A stretch of DNA of 64,000 nt, taken from Theobroma cacao. Taxonomy: Eukaryota; Streptophyta; Magnoliopsida; Malvales; Malvaceae. Both the position numbers and the translations under genes were made by a program. The first letter of the stretch is position 1; the number at the start of each line of letters is the position of its first letter. Of the stretch, positions 1 to 12,033 are shown piece after piece. The stretch covers positions 19,618,616-19,682,615 of the forward strand of contig NC_030855.1 of the NCBI RefSeq assembly GCF_000208745.1, in the 5' to 3' direction. The notes under the pieces are model-generated. The model saw only the letters and a program-made list of their open reading frames with translations, was not told the origin of the DNA and did not search any database.

Positions 1-236
1 TATTGTGAGATAGGTTGAGCCTAGATTAAGTCTAAGAATTTTAATCGAATTTGTTCTAATATGGGTCAAGCCTAGATCAAGTCTAGAAATTTCAATTTTG
101 TTTAAATCGAACTTATTTTGAGATAAGTCGAGCCTAGATCTATTTGATTAAATCAACTGGCTTCGAGATAAGTCAAATGTGGTGTCTACGTCTTTGCACT
201 ATCCTTGATTCTCAAGAATGTACAAAGAGGGGCAAC
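1..236 (+). mobile_element. Internal 3' end of an LTR retrotransposon (repeat tract and polypurine tract)
   Basis: Noncoding. The first 180 bases hold roughly 60-base imperfect tandem copies built around a 'gagataagtcgagcctagatc' type unit. At 222-236 a purine-rich tract (acaaagaggggcaac) lies directly before a TGTAGACACC start, which is how a plant LTR element ends its internal region. The body of the element lies left of the window, so its coding domains cannot be checked. A Ty3/gypsy assignment is inference from the LTR style. Confidence 0.6.
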
Positions 237-2945
237 TGTAGACACCTCAAAAAATAAAAAATATAATAAAATAAAATAATATATATAATAAAAAAATAAA
301 ATACGCCCAGCCATCCCTTTCCTAACCACCATGAGTGATGGGGCTCTAGCTACCAACTCCTTAGTGCCAGAACCCCATTGTCGGGTTGTCCAAATTTTTA
401 GACAACCTAGCTTTTAAAGATGGAACCTACAAAACGAAAAGGAAAAAGCCAAAATCAGAGAGCAAGAACCAGAAACCAAAAAGCCAGAAAAAGAAAAAAA
501 AAGATTCAAAAAATAGGGAGCCAATCTAAAAAAAAAAACAGATTCAAACCATAGGAAAAACCACAAAATCATACCCAAAAAAAAAAACAAACCTAAGTGT
601 TCTAGCAGTTGGCATAACCACCACAACAACCAAAAAACAAAGTACAAGAATATATATACAAAAACAAAAATATGAGAGAGACAGCAGTGGGCTAGGATTT
701 GGATTCGGGTTCGTTTGAGTGAGGGAGATTGGTGAGCTTTTAGGGAAGGATTGGATCTTTGGAGTGCTGGATAAAGGAGAGTGGAAGCCAAGCTTTTCGA
801 GGTTGGTATACCGATCACCGACAAGGGAAAGGGGATCGATCTGGACAGCGAAACGGGAAGAGGAAGAGAGAGGTCGACGATGAGGACTTTTGGACCACCG
901 ATTACTAGCCAGAGAGAGGGGAAGCCCCCGGCATAAGGGAGAGAGAAAAAATGGTGGAAGCAACGGCGACGGAGTGAGAGAAAGAAAAAAAAAGGGGGGC
1001 GATTGAAGCTAGAGAGAAGGTGGAGAGAGCCGCCGCTAGAGAGAGAAAGTGAGAAATGAAAATGAAGAGAGAAAGAGAGAAAATGGGGTTAAATACCTAG
1101 GTTTTGGGTTTCAAAACGGTGTCGTTTCATAGATAAAGATTTTGAAGGAGAGTGTATCAAAACGACATCGTTTAGAAGGAGCACCAAGCTGTGCGTTTTG
1201 AAGGAAGTTTACTGAGGCTAGGGTGAGTCACTGTGTCCCTTCATAAGCCAGGCGTTCTTGGGCTAGTTCAAGCTCAAATCAGGTAAAGCCTTATCCTTGT
1301 TGTTGGGTCTAATTATGTTTATTGGGGCCTGTCCATTTGTAATCCAAGAAGGTTTAGTGTTTAAAATTTAGTTTAGGATAAAATAAAATATAATATGAAA
1401 GTTATGTGATGTTTTAAAGTAGAAAAATAACAATAAAAAAATATAAAGTGGTAAATTAAAAGATGGGTAAATATTTGATAAAAAAATAGATATAAACAAA
1501 TATTTAAACAAAAAATAAGAATAATAAAAAAAAACCATAATGGTTGTAATTGTAAATATATATATATACTAATTGGGATCAATATTCATATTTATGAGAG
1601 TTCTTAGGTTTGGTCTAAAAAATCAATAAATAAATAGAAATAAANNNNNNNNNNNNNNNNNNNNNNNNNNNNNNNNNNNNNNNNNNNNNNNNNNNNNNNN
1701 NNNNNNNNNNNNNNNNNNNNNNNNNNNNNNNNNNNNNNNNNNNNNNNNNNNNNNNNNNNNNNNNNNNNNNNNNNNNNNNNNNNNNNNNNNNNNNNNNNNN
1801 NNNNNNNNNNNNNNNNNNNNNNNNNNNNNNNNNNNNNNNNNNNNNNNNNNNNNNNNNNNNNNNNNNNNNNNNNNNNNNNNNNNNNNNNNNNNNNNNNNNN
1901 NNNNNNNNNNNNNNNNNNNNNNNNNNNNNNNNNNNNNNNNNNNNNNNNNNNNNNNNNNNNNNNNNNNNNNNNNNNNNNNNNNNNNNNNNNNNNNNNNNNN
2001 NNNNNNNNNNNNNNNNNNNNNNNNNNNNNNNNNNNNNNNNNNNNNNNNNNNNNNNNNNNNNNNNNNNNNNNNNNNNNNNNNNNNNNNNNNNNNNNNNNNN
2101 NNNNNNNNNNNNNNNNNNNNNNNNNNNNNNNNNNNNNNNNNNNNNNNNNNNNNNNNNNNNNNNNNNNNNCAAAGGAAAGAATAAAAATAAAAAAACAAAA
2201 AAAAAATAAAAAATAAATAATCCATGAAGAAAAATAACAACTAATAATAAACATATAAACAAAGTGATAAATTGTTAAACACATAATTGGGTGAATTATG
2301 AACCACCTAAGTTAATAAATACGTTCATGTATATATCATCATTTTATCCTATCATAGCATGCCACGTTTATCTTGCAAATGGTGCGGGAGTTCCGATGAT
2401 GGGATTTTTCCGAAAAGCTTGTAGAGACGAGTTCTTCTGGGGATATCTCTAGGTGAGAAAAATTTCAAAATTTCACCAAAATGTTGGGATGGTCTTCGAA
2501 TGATTTTTCAATAAAAGATTACCGACCCCATTATTTAAAATAAACAAGTCATGACATCATTTTATGCTTGCATCATGTGCATACGTAAAACCAAATATAA
2601 AAATCAGTCGACCAATTTAATAAAGAATTAGTTAATAAGCAGGGATTAAATCAAAAGTAGGCTATAATAGGATAATTTAATATTAGATGGTACCGTTTAT
2701 GGAACGGGCGCCACGGAGGTGCTAACCCTTCTCCGTGTGTAACCGCACTCCCAAACCCATCTCTAAAAAAGACATGGATCAGTTCTCGTTCTTTCGACGG
2801 ACTTAAAATTAATTTAGGACTTCGTCGATTAGAATCGGATTAATAGGTGACCAATCACACTTAGATAAAAAAGATTAGTGGCGACTCCTAAACTATTTAA
2901 TTTTCGTCGGCGTCTGACGGTCGGGTTCCCGGACCCGCACGTTAC

Positions 2946-2949
<4 letters not shown>
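237..2949 (+). mobile_element. Long 3' LTR of a Ty3/gypsy-like retrotransposon, containing the assembly gap
   Basis: It begins TGTAGACACC after a polypurine tract and ends ACGACA at 2949, giving the TG...CA ends of an LTR of about 2.7 kb including 525 Ns. The last 250 bases (about 2700-2949) carry the GC-richer block 'ggcgccacggaggtgctaac' and 'gtggcgactcc', which I know as a common terminal block of plant gypsy LTRs. No ORF in it resembles a protein. The target duplication cannot be tested because the 5' LTR is outside the window. Confidence 0.6.
1645..2169. other. Assembly gap (Ns)
   Basis: A run of 525 N lies inside the LTR, flanked on both sides by low-complexity A-rich sequence. The true length is unknown, so the LTR length is approximate. 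Confidence 0.99.
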
Positions 2950-2990
<41 letters not shown>

Positions 2991-2992
2991 GA
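2947..2992. repeat. (CA)n(TA)n microsatellite at the LTR edge
   Basis: About 15 CA units followed by about 7 TA units lie directly after the inferred LTR end. The element may have inserted next to this microsatellite, or the repeat may have grown from the terminal ACACA. Confidence 0.9.
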
Positions 2993-4224
2993 CTGAATGG
3001 ACCATGAAAAGAATCTCTCTCACTCTCTGCGTGCAGGAGTGGAAAAGAAAACAATTTTTCAAACTCAAATGAATTGTCTTTTTACTTTGTGTATTATAAC
3101 TCTTTTTTTATTTTCTATTTACCTTTTAAATTGCTAATTAACATATTGGATTATTGAGTTAAACTACTGAGATATAATTTGTTATAATAAGTTGTTAAGT
3201 TTGACTGTTAAAATATAATATGTTATGATAAACATAGATTAATATTAAAACTTAATGGGTTTGGATTACTAGACTCATTTTTATTTTTTAAAATTTGATA
3301 GACTTAACATATTAGTTTAGAATTTATTTGTTGAGCATAACTAGCAATATGCTAACCATAATAACTCTAATTTTATCAAATAATTTGAGGAATAAAAATA
3401 ATTATTAAATAAAAAATTTATTTTGAGGGCCATTAAAAATATATAATAAATAAATTTATATTGAAAAAATATAATTATTTCATTTTATCAATTTGTATGT
3501 ATATCCTTATTACTTAAATTTTGTAACATACATGCTAGAACGCATTGGTTATTCTGAATAAAAAAATGATATATTGATGAAATTCTAAGCAACAGTATAA
3601 CACTGGAACTTATATTTGAGAATTACATAATAATTTATTTATTTTTAAAGATTAAAATCATAGAAACTAAAATCTACATAATAGAAAAAAAGAACATGAC
3701 AAATAGAAGATAGAATCTACATATGACATAATAAAAAAAAAGAAAAAAAATATGATTGATGATTCATAAAAATTTGTGAAAGAAAATCTATAGAGATTTA
3801 GAACATATAAGTAAATAGAATAAAAATAAATAAATATAAATAATAATATAAATTGAAAGAAAAAACAAAAAAAAACTTTAAAATTAAATCAAGCATATGA
3901 AATTATTTTGTTTTTCTTTATTTGTATTAATTATTAAATAAAAAATTATTTTGGGAAGCCATTAAGAAAATTTATAAAAAAATTTAAAAAGTTTATATAG
4001 TACGTAAAATTTTTTTAAAATTTTGGGGGTCATGGCCCCCATTCCGTAAGGAGGCTCTAACCCTGCTTACAATTAAGGGTTTACGTGAGAGATGTTTAAC
4101 GTGTGTAGAACATGCGTGTGACATGGATGTTGACATGTCGTGTAAGATATGAAATGTTAGCTTTGTCAGAAAGTCTATTCTATCAAGTCAAAGCGGTTCA
4201 AATTATGGCGTGACATATAATAAT

Positions 4225-4515
4225 TTTTTCATCATAACATATAATAGCTAAATTTTTTAACATGGTATGTAACAGCTAAATTTTCAACGTAATGTGTAAC
4301 AACTATATTTTTTTATATAGCGTGTAATAACTAAATTTTCAACATAACATATAATAACTACAATTTTTAACATAATGTGTAACAACTAAATTTTCAACAT
4401 AACGTATAATAACTACATTTTCAACATAACGTATAATAATTATTTTCAATATGTTATGTAACAACTAAATTTTAAACATGGCATGTAACATTACATTTTC
4501 AACATTGCGTTAACA
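4225..4515. repeat. Minisatellite of about 27-bp units
   Basis: About ten to eleven diverged units follow a pattern like 'cataacgtataataactaaattttcaa'. Alternate units carry 'cataacgtataata' or 'cataatgtgtaaca', which suggests an older two-unit period. No coding potential. Confidence 0.75.
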
Positions 4516-5162
4516 ATATTTTTTCCACAAAAAATAAGGAGAATAAAAGCAACATTCAAGAAAAAACAAACTCAAGGAGCACACAATGATCAGATTCTAC
4601 AATTCAATCAAGAGCTACTTGTTTTTGCTGTCAAGTTTTTGTGTTTAGGCAAGATCTCCCTTGTGCTGGTTGCTGTCTAATGAGGGACGACTGCCTTCCT
4701 TAAGTAGCTGCTCCCTTTCTTTTTTTATGGTTTTTCTTTGGCAAAATTGGTTCTCATGCCAACGGGAGTTTTTAGTAATTTTAGTTCGAGACTAATATTG
4801 ACATACCAATTGTGAGGATAATAAAATTTACTTTTAAAAAAAACATTTCTCAATGTGTCATGTTATTAACTCACATGATTTTCTGTCGCATGTGATACAT
4901 GCTCTATTGATCTGTCAACTTAACCTTTAATTATAAGGAATCGAAAACATTTAGCCATTAGTTATTACAATTAAAACGTTTGGCCCTTAATTAAAAAAGT
5001 ACTAAAACGTTTAGTTCCAATTTGAGTATTTACCCTTAAATTTACATGTCAATCTTTGTATATCAATTTTTTCCATTGGTCTTACTTTTTAATTGTGTAC
5101 ACATAAATGTTCTCGTCTCTTCACTTAATTTTACATATACTACTTTTGATTTATATTTTTTT

Positions 5163-5640
5163 GGATAAATTACCCTTACTTTCTAAGTTTTAATCGAAAT
5201 TACACAGAGATCCATTAATTTTCAAAATGAAAATTTTACTCTAAAAAAATATTTTCGGTTGACACGTAGGTCCAACCATTAGTCAATTATTAATATTTCC
5301 GTCAACTTACTAATGTGATAAAGTTAAAAAATAATTTTACCATTGATTAATTTTTATAATTACTATTATATTTTTTTTATTTTTTATTGATTAAAAAAAG
5401 CTCCCCATGTGGGAGCACTGGAGCTCCCCTTCCCTATTTTTTTAATTTTTTTTAAAAATGTAATAATAATTTTTTAAATTAATAAAAAAAGAAAGAGCAT
5501 TTTAGTTTTTTTATAACTTCTGTTAATGGTAATTGTATTCTTAGGATAGAGTATTTATTTGAAAAACTAATGAACTTTTATATAATTTTGATCAAAATTT
5601 AAAAAATAAGAACATTTTATTTTATTTTTTTTATGTAACA
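5163..5640. repeat. Degenerate inverted-repeat element, possibly a Mutator-type MITE
   Basis: The left arm starts near 'ggataaattacccttacttt' (5163) and continues into 'ttaatcgaaattac'. The right arm, read in reverse complement from about 5625, gives a similar series. The centre holds a short palindrome, gctccccatgtgggagc (about 5400-5416). Arms match only moderately by eye and I could not define a target duplication. Confidence 0.35.
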
Positions 5641-6796
5641 AGCCTTTCGCTCTCTTCTCATGGCTTACTAATTTTTCATTTGCTCCATTCTGTTTGTTTC
5701 TTTCTGCTTCTATTTGATTTTATCTCGATACCTTATTGTTTAATTTTTCTAAACTACATTTAATTCTACTTAAATTATTTAAATAAAGCCAAAACTTATA
5801 TTCAATTATTAAAAGTGAAATTATATAGAAACTGAGGAAAATATATTATTTTTAACATGAATATAGCATAACGCTAGAATCTAAATTTAAAACAAACGAA
5901 GAGACACTTGAACTTAATATCAATGAATAAATATAGCAAATTCTTATAACTTTGAGTTTGAGGTTATATTAATTATTTCCTTGGAAATAAATTAAAACAA
6001 CCTAATTTATTTATAATAAATCTGTCATTTAATTGAATATTTATTGAGTAAAATTGAAATTAAAATTTTGATTTAATGATGAATTTAATATCTTTCTACT
6101 AAAATATAAAGAAAAGTATGCGTATTAAACATTTGACTTAGTCATAGACTTGTACTACTTATGTTTGATTCAACACCCCCTTCTTCACGTGCAAAAAAGA
6201 GAAAGAAATACAGACCTGTCAACCCGAATTGCAATTGAATGAAATACTACGAAAATTAATATTAAAATGTGAATTTAAACTAAAATAGAAAGAAAGAAAA
6301 AATGTTTGGTTAAATCTACTACGAAAGTGGGCGACTAACAGCCAAAAACAAGCACAGCCCAATTTTGCACCATATAAACTATCCTCTATAATATAACTCA
6401 CCTAACTGTCCCGAGATTCGCTAACCTTCACCGTCCACTTCTCCGACGCCACTCAATCCACGGTCAATGTTCGTTCTTAAGTTTTTCACAAACATAAGTA
6501 CCATCTCCATATAATACACATGAAAACAAAAAATAAAGGCAGCGATCATTTTTCCTTTTTTTGGTTCTCTTAAAAAAACATAATACAAAAGTCAAGTGAG
6601 ATCTACTTTGATCTTGTGACCAAACCCTAACCTTCACGTTTTTTTGGCTACCAAACCGGAAAGAACAAAAAAAAAAAAAAAAAGAACGCGAACTTCTATT
6701 TCTCTTACTCTCATCTTTCACTAAAGCCCAATAAATTTTTTTTGCTCTTTCCTTGTTTCATTTTCTTGAGTAATTTGATTCGGGGCTTAGAAAATC

Positions 6797-9700
6797 ATGG
6801 CTTATGCATCTCACATCATCAATCACTCTAAAAAGGTACCTGTCGATTTTTCTCATTTCTCGTTTCTCGATTCGTTTCTTGGGTTTTTTTTTTTTAGTTT
6901 ATGCTTTCGTCAGTTTTAGATTCAGATTCCTCTCTAGATTTGAGTATTTATCGTTGTTGATTTTAGTTCATAATTGGTGTTTATAAACTGAATTTATGAA
7001 TCCGCTTTATGTTCCTGTAATTCCAGCATGGTTGAAGTTATAACCTTTTATTTATCTATTTTTCTTGGTTTCTTTGTTTTTGAATTAACTTTTGAATTTC
7101 TGTTATTACAGTTAAGAAATGTTCCTAATTTAATGCGGCATGTTCGTTCGTTTTCCCATGGTGCACTATCCTCTGTTTGTAAAAGGGAAGGTACATATAG
7201 GATGCCGATGATATAAAGATTGTGTTCTTGTTTGTTTCACATATCAAGTTATTTATCCATCCTTAAACATAAGAGCTGTTTTTGGACATATGTTTAATCT
7301 ACTAATTCAAAGTGCAAATCAGTAAAATTGCCTCACAAGCCTCCCAGCAAGCTGCCTTTAGTAAATATTTTAGGTTTATTAGATGACATAAGTATATGCT
7401 TTTCTCATATTTTTTGCTAGACTCATTCATATCACCTGGTTGGCATGCTAATTTTCGTTTTGAATTTGTGATTATACTTAGTGATAGGTAATAGTTTGTC
7501 AGCACTTTGAAAGCGTAAGAGTGTGGATGAAATTTTGTTTATGTTATTTTAAGCAAAGCTGGTTCCTTTTCAGATGTTAGAAAGACCCATCCTCTTGGTT
7601 ATGTGCCTGCAGAAAGGGAGAGGGTATCTAAGTTTGTTGCCTGTAGCCCTGTAAGTGCGCCCTTCTCTTTTCCCACCAGTGGAGCAATGATGTTGCAGTC
7701 CTGTGGTTGCACTTTTTACATATTTTCTGCTGCATACTCTCCCCTGCTTGTGAAATTATGTTCTTAATTGAACTTAAGATTCAGTTGGCAAACACTAACT
7801 GTTTCGAATCTTGTTCCATAGGTATCATCTGGTTTATCCAAGAATAGTCTTTCAAGGACAACAATGAGATTGGGAAGTCCAGTGGGTGGTTTGCTATACG
7901 GTAGAGAACTTACATGGTACTGTTTCCTGTATTTTTTGTGACCTTAATAAACAAATTATTATTTCCTGGTTATGTTTTCATAATCATTTAAAGCATCTAA
8001 ATCTATTCCCTGTATCCATTATCAGTTCGCAGGTACAGTCAAGGAGAGGATATGCATCTGATGCTGGTATGGATTATTGCTTTAAATATCATAGGTTGTG
8101 TTGGTATCATACTATTTTGTATTCTTTTAAGGATCCGTTATTTTTCTAATGGTAAAAAGTTTGGCACTGATTGGTACAAGAATATTTGTTTAACTGATTA
8201 GAGTGCTCACCTCATGCTAAATGCTAAACTGTGACTGTATTGATGTTGCTTTCTAGGACCCTTCTATGTTGAGACCATGATAGGGGATGTGAGATTGTAT
8301 TATTATTAATTCTTTCTGTGGCTTCAATACCCTTTCTAATGGGAGGGCTCAGATTACAGGGTTTTCTTGTTTATGGGTGATAAAACTGTGTAATATGGAC
8401 TGTTTCTGTTTGGTTTATAAATTATAAATAATTTGATGCATACTGTATTTAACAAGTCAGTCATTACAATTACAACTATAATACATTCTGCATCTCACTT
8501 TTTACAAGGCATTGCTATACGGCTTGTTCTTTTCCATGTTTGTTTTGATAGTGTCATCACTTAGGTAATCCTGGATTTATTTAGCATGTGTTGGGTTTTT
8601 CCAGTATTTTATGCCAGTCTACATGTTAGGTAAAATTATAGCTGAGCATATGGCAGTTTGAATGATGATTGAAAGGTCTCTAAGTTGAACCCTTCTGCAT
8701 TAATGATGCTAGGGTCTTACGTTGCTTTTTTCCTGTTTCTTCATATGTTGTTGTGTTACTTACTCAATATTATTAATACGCCGAAGTTGCTTTCAGGCCT
8801 CCCTCCTCACCAAGAGATTGGAATGCCTTCTCTCTCACCCACGATGACGGAGGTGTGAACCTTTCTGGATCTTTGTAGAATATCATAAAAAATTCTGTTG
8901 TTTTTTGCTAAGTGTGCTATTTCCAAAATGCAGGGAAATATTGCAAGGTGGTTGAAGAAAGAGGGTGATAAAGTGACTCCCGGTGAAGTGCTGTGTGAAG
9001 TTGAAACTGTAAGGCCTTCTTCTGTTTATTGACGAACTTGCAGCACTTGATAAACGTTCTTGTTTTTTTTTTTTCTATCTTTTCATATCTGGAAATCAGT
9101 ATTTTATTTTATAACTTTGCTTATTATTTGAAGGATAAAGCAACCGTTGAGATGGAATGCATGGAAGAAGGTTATCTTGCCAAGATTATAAAGGAAGATG
9201 GGTCAAAAGAAATCAAAGTTGGTGAGGTATTGATTTGGGAGACTAATGTGCATATATTTATCTCTTCTTTGTGGATTGGGGAGTCAATATGACTAAATAG
9301 AGGAGATGCGTCTTGGCTGTGCACCTTTTGGATCTTCTGTCTGTTGCTTCTTTATTCCAAGAGTAAAATACAATTTATGTGAATATTTTTGTGGTTATTG
9401 CTATTTATTTGCTCTTGTGGTCTTATGTAGATCATTGCCATCACTGTTGAAGAGGAGGACGATATTGCGAAGTTCAAGGACTACAGTCCTTCAGCATCAG
9501 ATTCTGGTGCTCCTGCAGCAAAAGGGCCAGCAGCTCCTTCCCCAAAGCAGGAGCCTGTTGAACAACCAGTTAGTTCACCAGAGCCTAAGACTACCAAGCC
9601 TATTTCACCTCCTTCTGGAGATCGCATTTTTGCAAGTCCTCTTGCAAGAAAATTGGCCGAAGACCACAAAGTTAGTAAGATGATTGCCGTGACTGGAATT

Positions 9701-12033
9701 CTCTTGTTCGTTAACATGCTATAAGTATCTAATTATTTCTATCAAACTTTTTCCTTCTAATTTTTTCCATTCCTTTGGGATGCAAATTTAGGTACCTCTC
9801 TCAAGTATCAAAGGAACAGGTCCTGATGGACACATCGTAAAGGCTGATATTGAAGATTACTTGGGTATCATAATTAAATTTCTGTACCGAGTGATTGATG
9901 CTGTTGTAATTTTTTCTTTTTTTTTTTGTGGCTTCTTGCCTTTTCTTTATTCTGTAATAGGATTATTGGTGTATTATTGTCACATCTTCTGCTTATTGAA
10001 GGGTTTTCCCTGTCATGTAGGTTCACGTGGTTCAGCACCTACTTCTAAGGCAATGGAAACTAAAGTTGCAGCTCTAGATTACGTAGATATCCCTCATTCT
10101 CAGATAAGAAAGGTATGTGAAAAATTGTCATTTTTTTATAGTTTCATGAAAGTCTGAATGGATGCTAGCTGTTAAGCATTTTATGGTACATGTATTTTAT
10201 TCTTTGGATCCACTTCATAGAAGATGGTTTCTGCACATAGAATTTAAGCATTTGATCTAGTTTTGTAGTAATCTGAATTCAATTATACTTAATGACGTCT
10301 CAGATTCTAGCTATCTTTTTGTTTTGTTGACTCTTTGCATAAGAATGCAGAGAAGTTGGGTCTCTCCGGGCCCTTTTCTTTTCTCCTTATTTTAATCCCA
10401 TTACTTTGTTTCTTTCATAACCAATGTGCTTTGTGAGTCCAATTTCTGCTATAAATTTGACAGGTCACAGCATCACGTTTATTATTCTCAAAGCAGACTA
10501 TCCCACATTACTATCTAACGGTGGATACCTGTGTTGACAAACTTATGGAGTAAGTAATAGTGCTTAATTTTTTAAAAAGTAAGTAATTATTTGATATATT
10601 TTGCTAAATTTAAACTGTTTCTTTGTATGCAGTTTGCGGAGCCAACTCAATTCGTTACAGGAAGCTTCAGGTGGGAAGCGTATATCTGTCAATGATCTTG
10701 TAATTAAGGTAGACAGCTTCCTATCCATATAATTACTTAGCGTTGAGATGTACAAAGTGGATCCTAAATTTTGTCGCTTATGTCACCTCATCATATTTAC
10801 TTGCCTTTTCCTCCATGCGAACCGTAGTCATTTCATGAGATTTTTCTTTAGGTTTTGTATTACTTTCTTTGTCAAATCACTGAAGTGTTTTTGGAAATAT
10901 TTACTCCTAAAATGGTCTGAAGTGGCTGCTTTTGTTTAAATGCTAATATACTACTTCTGCAAATAAGAAATTAGTGCATATTCTCCTTTTTTATCTGAAA
11001 TACCAATAGAATACTGCAAAAAATAGGCAATTTAAATTTAAGATACTTAGAGGTCTTTTGTCAACTACAGGCTGCTGCATTGGCTCTCCGAAAAGTTCCC
11101 CAGTGCAATAGTTCATGGACAGATGACTATATCCGCCAGTGAGTATAAATTACATAAAATATGATTAATTCATGAATGCATAATGCATATCATCATGACA
11201 TGTTGGCATTTTGCTTCCAATTCAGGTATAACAATGTGAATATTAATGTAGCAGTGCAGACAGACAATGGGCTTTATGTGCCTGTGATCAGAGTGAGCAA
11301 TTGTTTCAATTTGTTGCTGTTTCTTTTTTATAAATAATTTTCTAGTTTAAGTTGTAAATTTATTGTACATATTGCAGGATGCTGATAAGAAAGGTTTGTC
11401 CTCAATTTCTGAGGAGGTCAAGCATTTGGCCCAAAAAGCCAAGGAGAACAGCTTAAAACCGGAAGATTATGAGGTCTGAAGTATGCTTTATGTTAATGAA
11501 TAATAATTGGCGTTATGATGATTATCTAATCTCATATATGAGTGCTTACATGCTGGGTTTTTCTCTTTGCAGGGAGGCACCTTTACAGTTTCGAACTTGG
11601 GAGGTCCATTTGGTATCAAGCAATTCTGTGCCATCATTAATCCTCCTCAGTCAGGAATTCTTGCTGTTGGGTCTGGTAAGATTTGTACTTACTTTTGGCT
11701 TTCATCAAGTTATATTCATTTCTGCTTCTCCATAATTACTGGACTTTACTGTGAGCAGCTGAGAAGAGGGTTATTCCTGGCTCGGGTCCTGAACAATTCA
11801 AGTTTGCTTCATTTATGTCTGTAACTCTAAGCTGTGATCATCGTGTTATTGATGGTATGTAATTCTATTAAAGTGCTAGTAGTTTATGATTAATCTAAGT
11901 CAAATTTTATTCAGTTTCATTTAGATAGACAATCTAAGTAATTCCACTTGCTGTTTTTATAGGTGCAATTGGTGCTGAATGGCTGAAAGCTTTCAAAGGC
12001 TACATTGAGAATCCAGAATCAATGTTGCTCTAA
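6797..12033 (+). CDS. Dihydrolipoyllysine acetyltransferase (E2) of the mitochondrial pyruvate dehydrogenase complex
   Basis: E2 carries acetyl groups on a lipoyl-lysine and transfers them to CoA in the matrix. Nineteen exons, all GT-AG: 6797-6835, 7112-7190, 7574-7650, 7822-7916, 8026-8066, 8797-8852, 8934-9008, 9134-9226, 9431-9670, 9792-9864, 10021-10112, 10464-10549, 10633-10708, 11071-11138, 11226-11292, 11378-11473, 11573-11675, 11759-11854, 11963-12033. They sum to 1623 nt in frame, 540 aa, matching the 539-aa Arabidopsis single-lipoyl E2 forms (At3g13930 / At1g54220). Visible parts: presequence starting [13 protein letters not shown]; lipoyl domain (about 111-190) with DKAT lysine K156; Ala/Pro linker; E3-binding motif [14 protein letters not shown] (about 250-263); acyltransferase core with HRVIDG (H513, D517). 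It reads as an intact gene. Confidence 0.95.

Larger units (their letters stand above)
2993..6796. other. AT-rich intergenic DNA with decayed repeats
   Basis: I see no gene here. The stretch holds a direct repeat (about 3395-3440 and 3930-3990, both 'attaaataaaaaatt...ccatta'), a block at 4024-4066 (gggggtcatggcccccattc) typical of a transposon end, a minisatellite (about 4225-4515) and a foldback (about 5163-5640). The end of the stretch, from about 6700, is probably promoter and leader of the E2 gene. Confidence 0.6.

Noticed and set aside
414..963. Minus-strand ORFs of 136-139 aa in the LTR
   Set aside because: Phe/Leu/Ser-rich translation of a purine-rich strand, no family features, inside an LTR.
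1604..2284. ORFs of 200 or more codons across the gap
   Set aside because: They consist almost wholly of unknown residues from the N run.
2829..3072. ORFs reading through the CA/TA repeat (VCVCVC, THTHTH)
   Set aside because: Microsatellite translation, not a gene.
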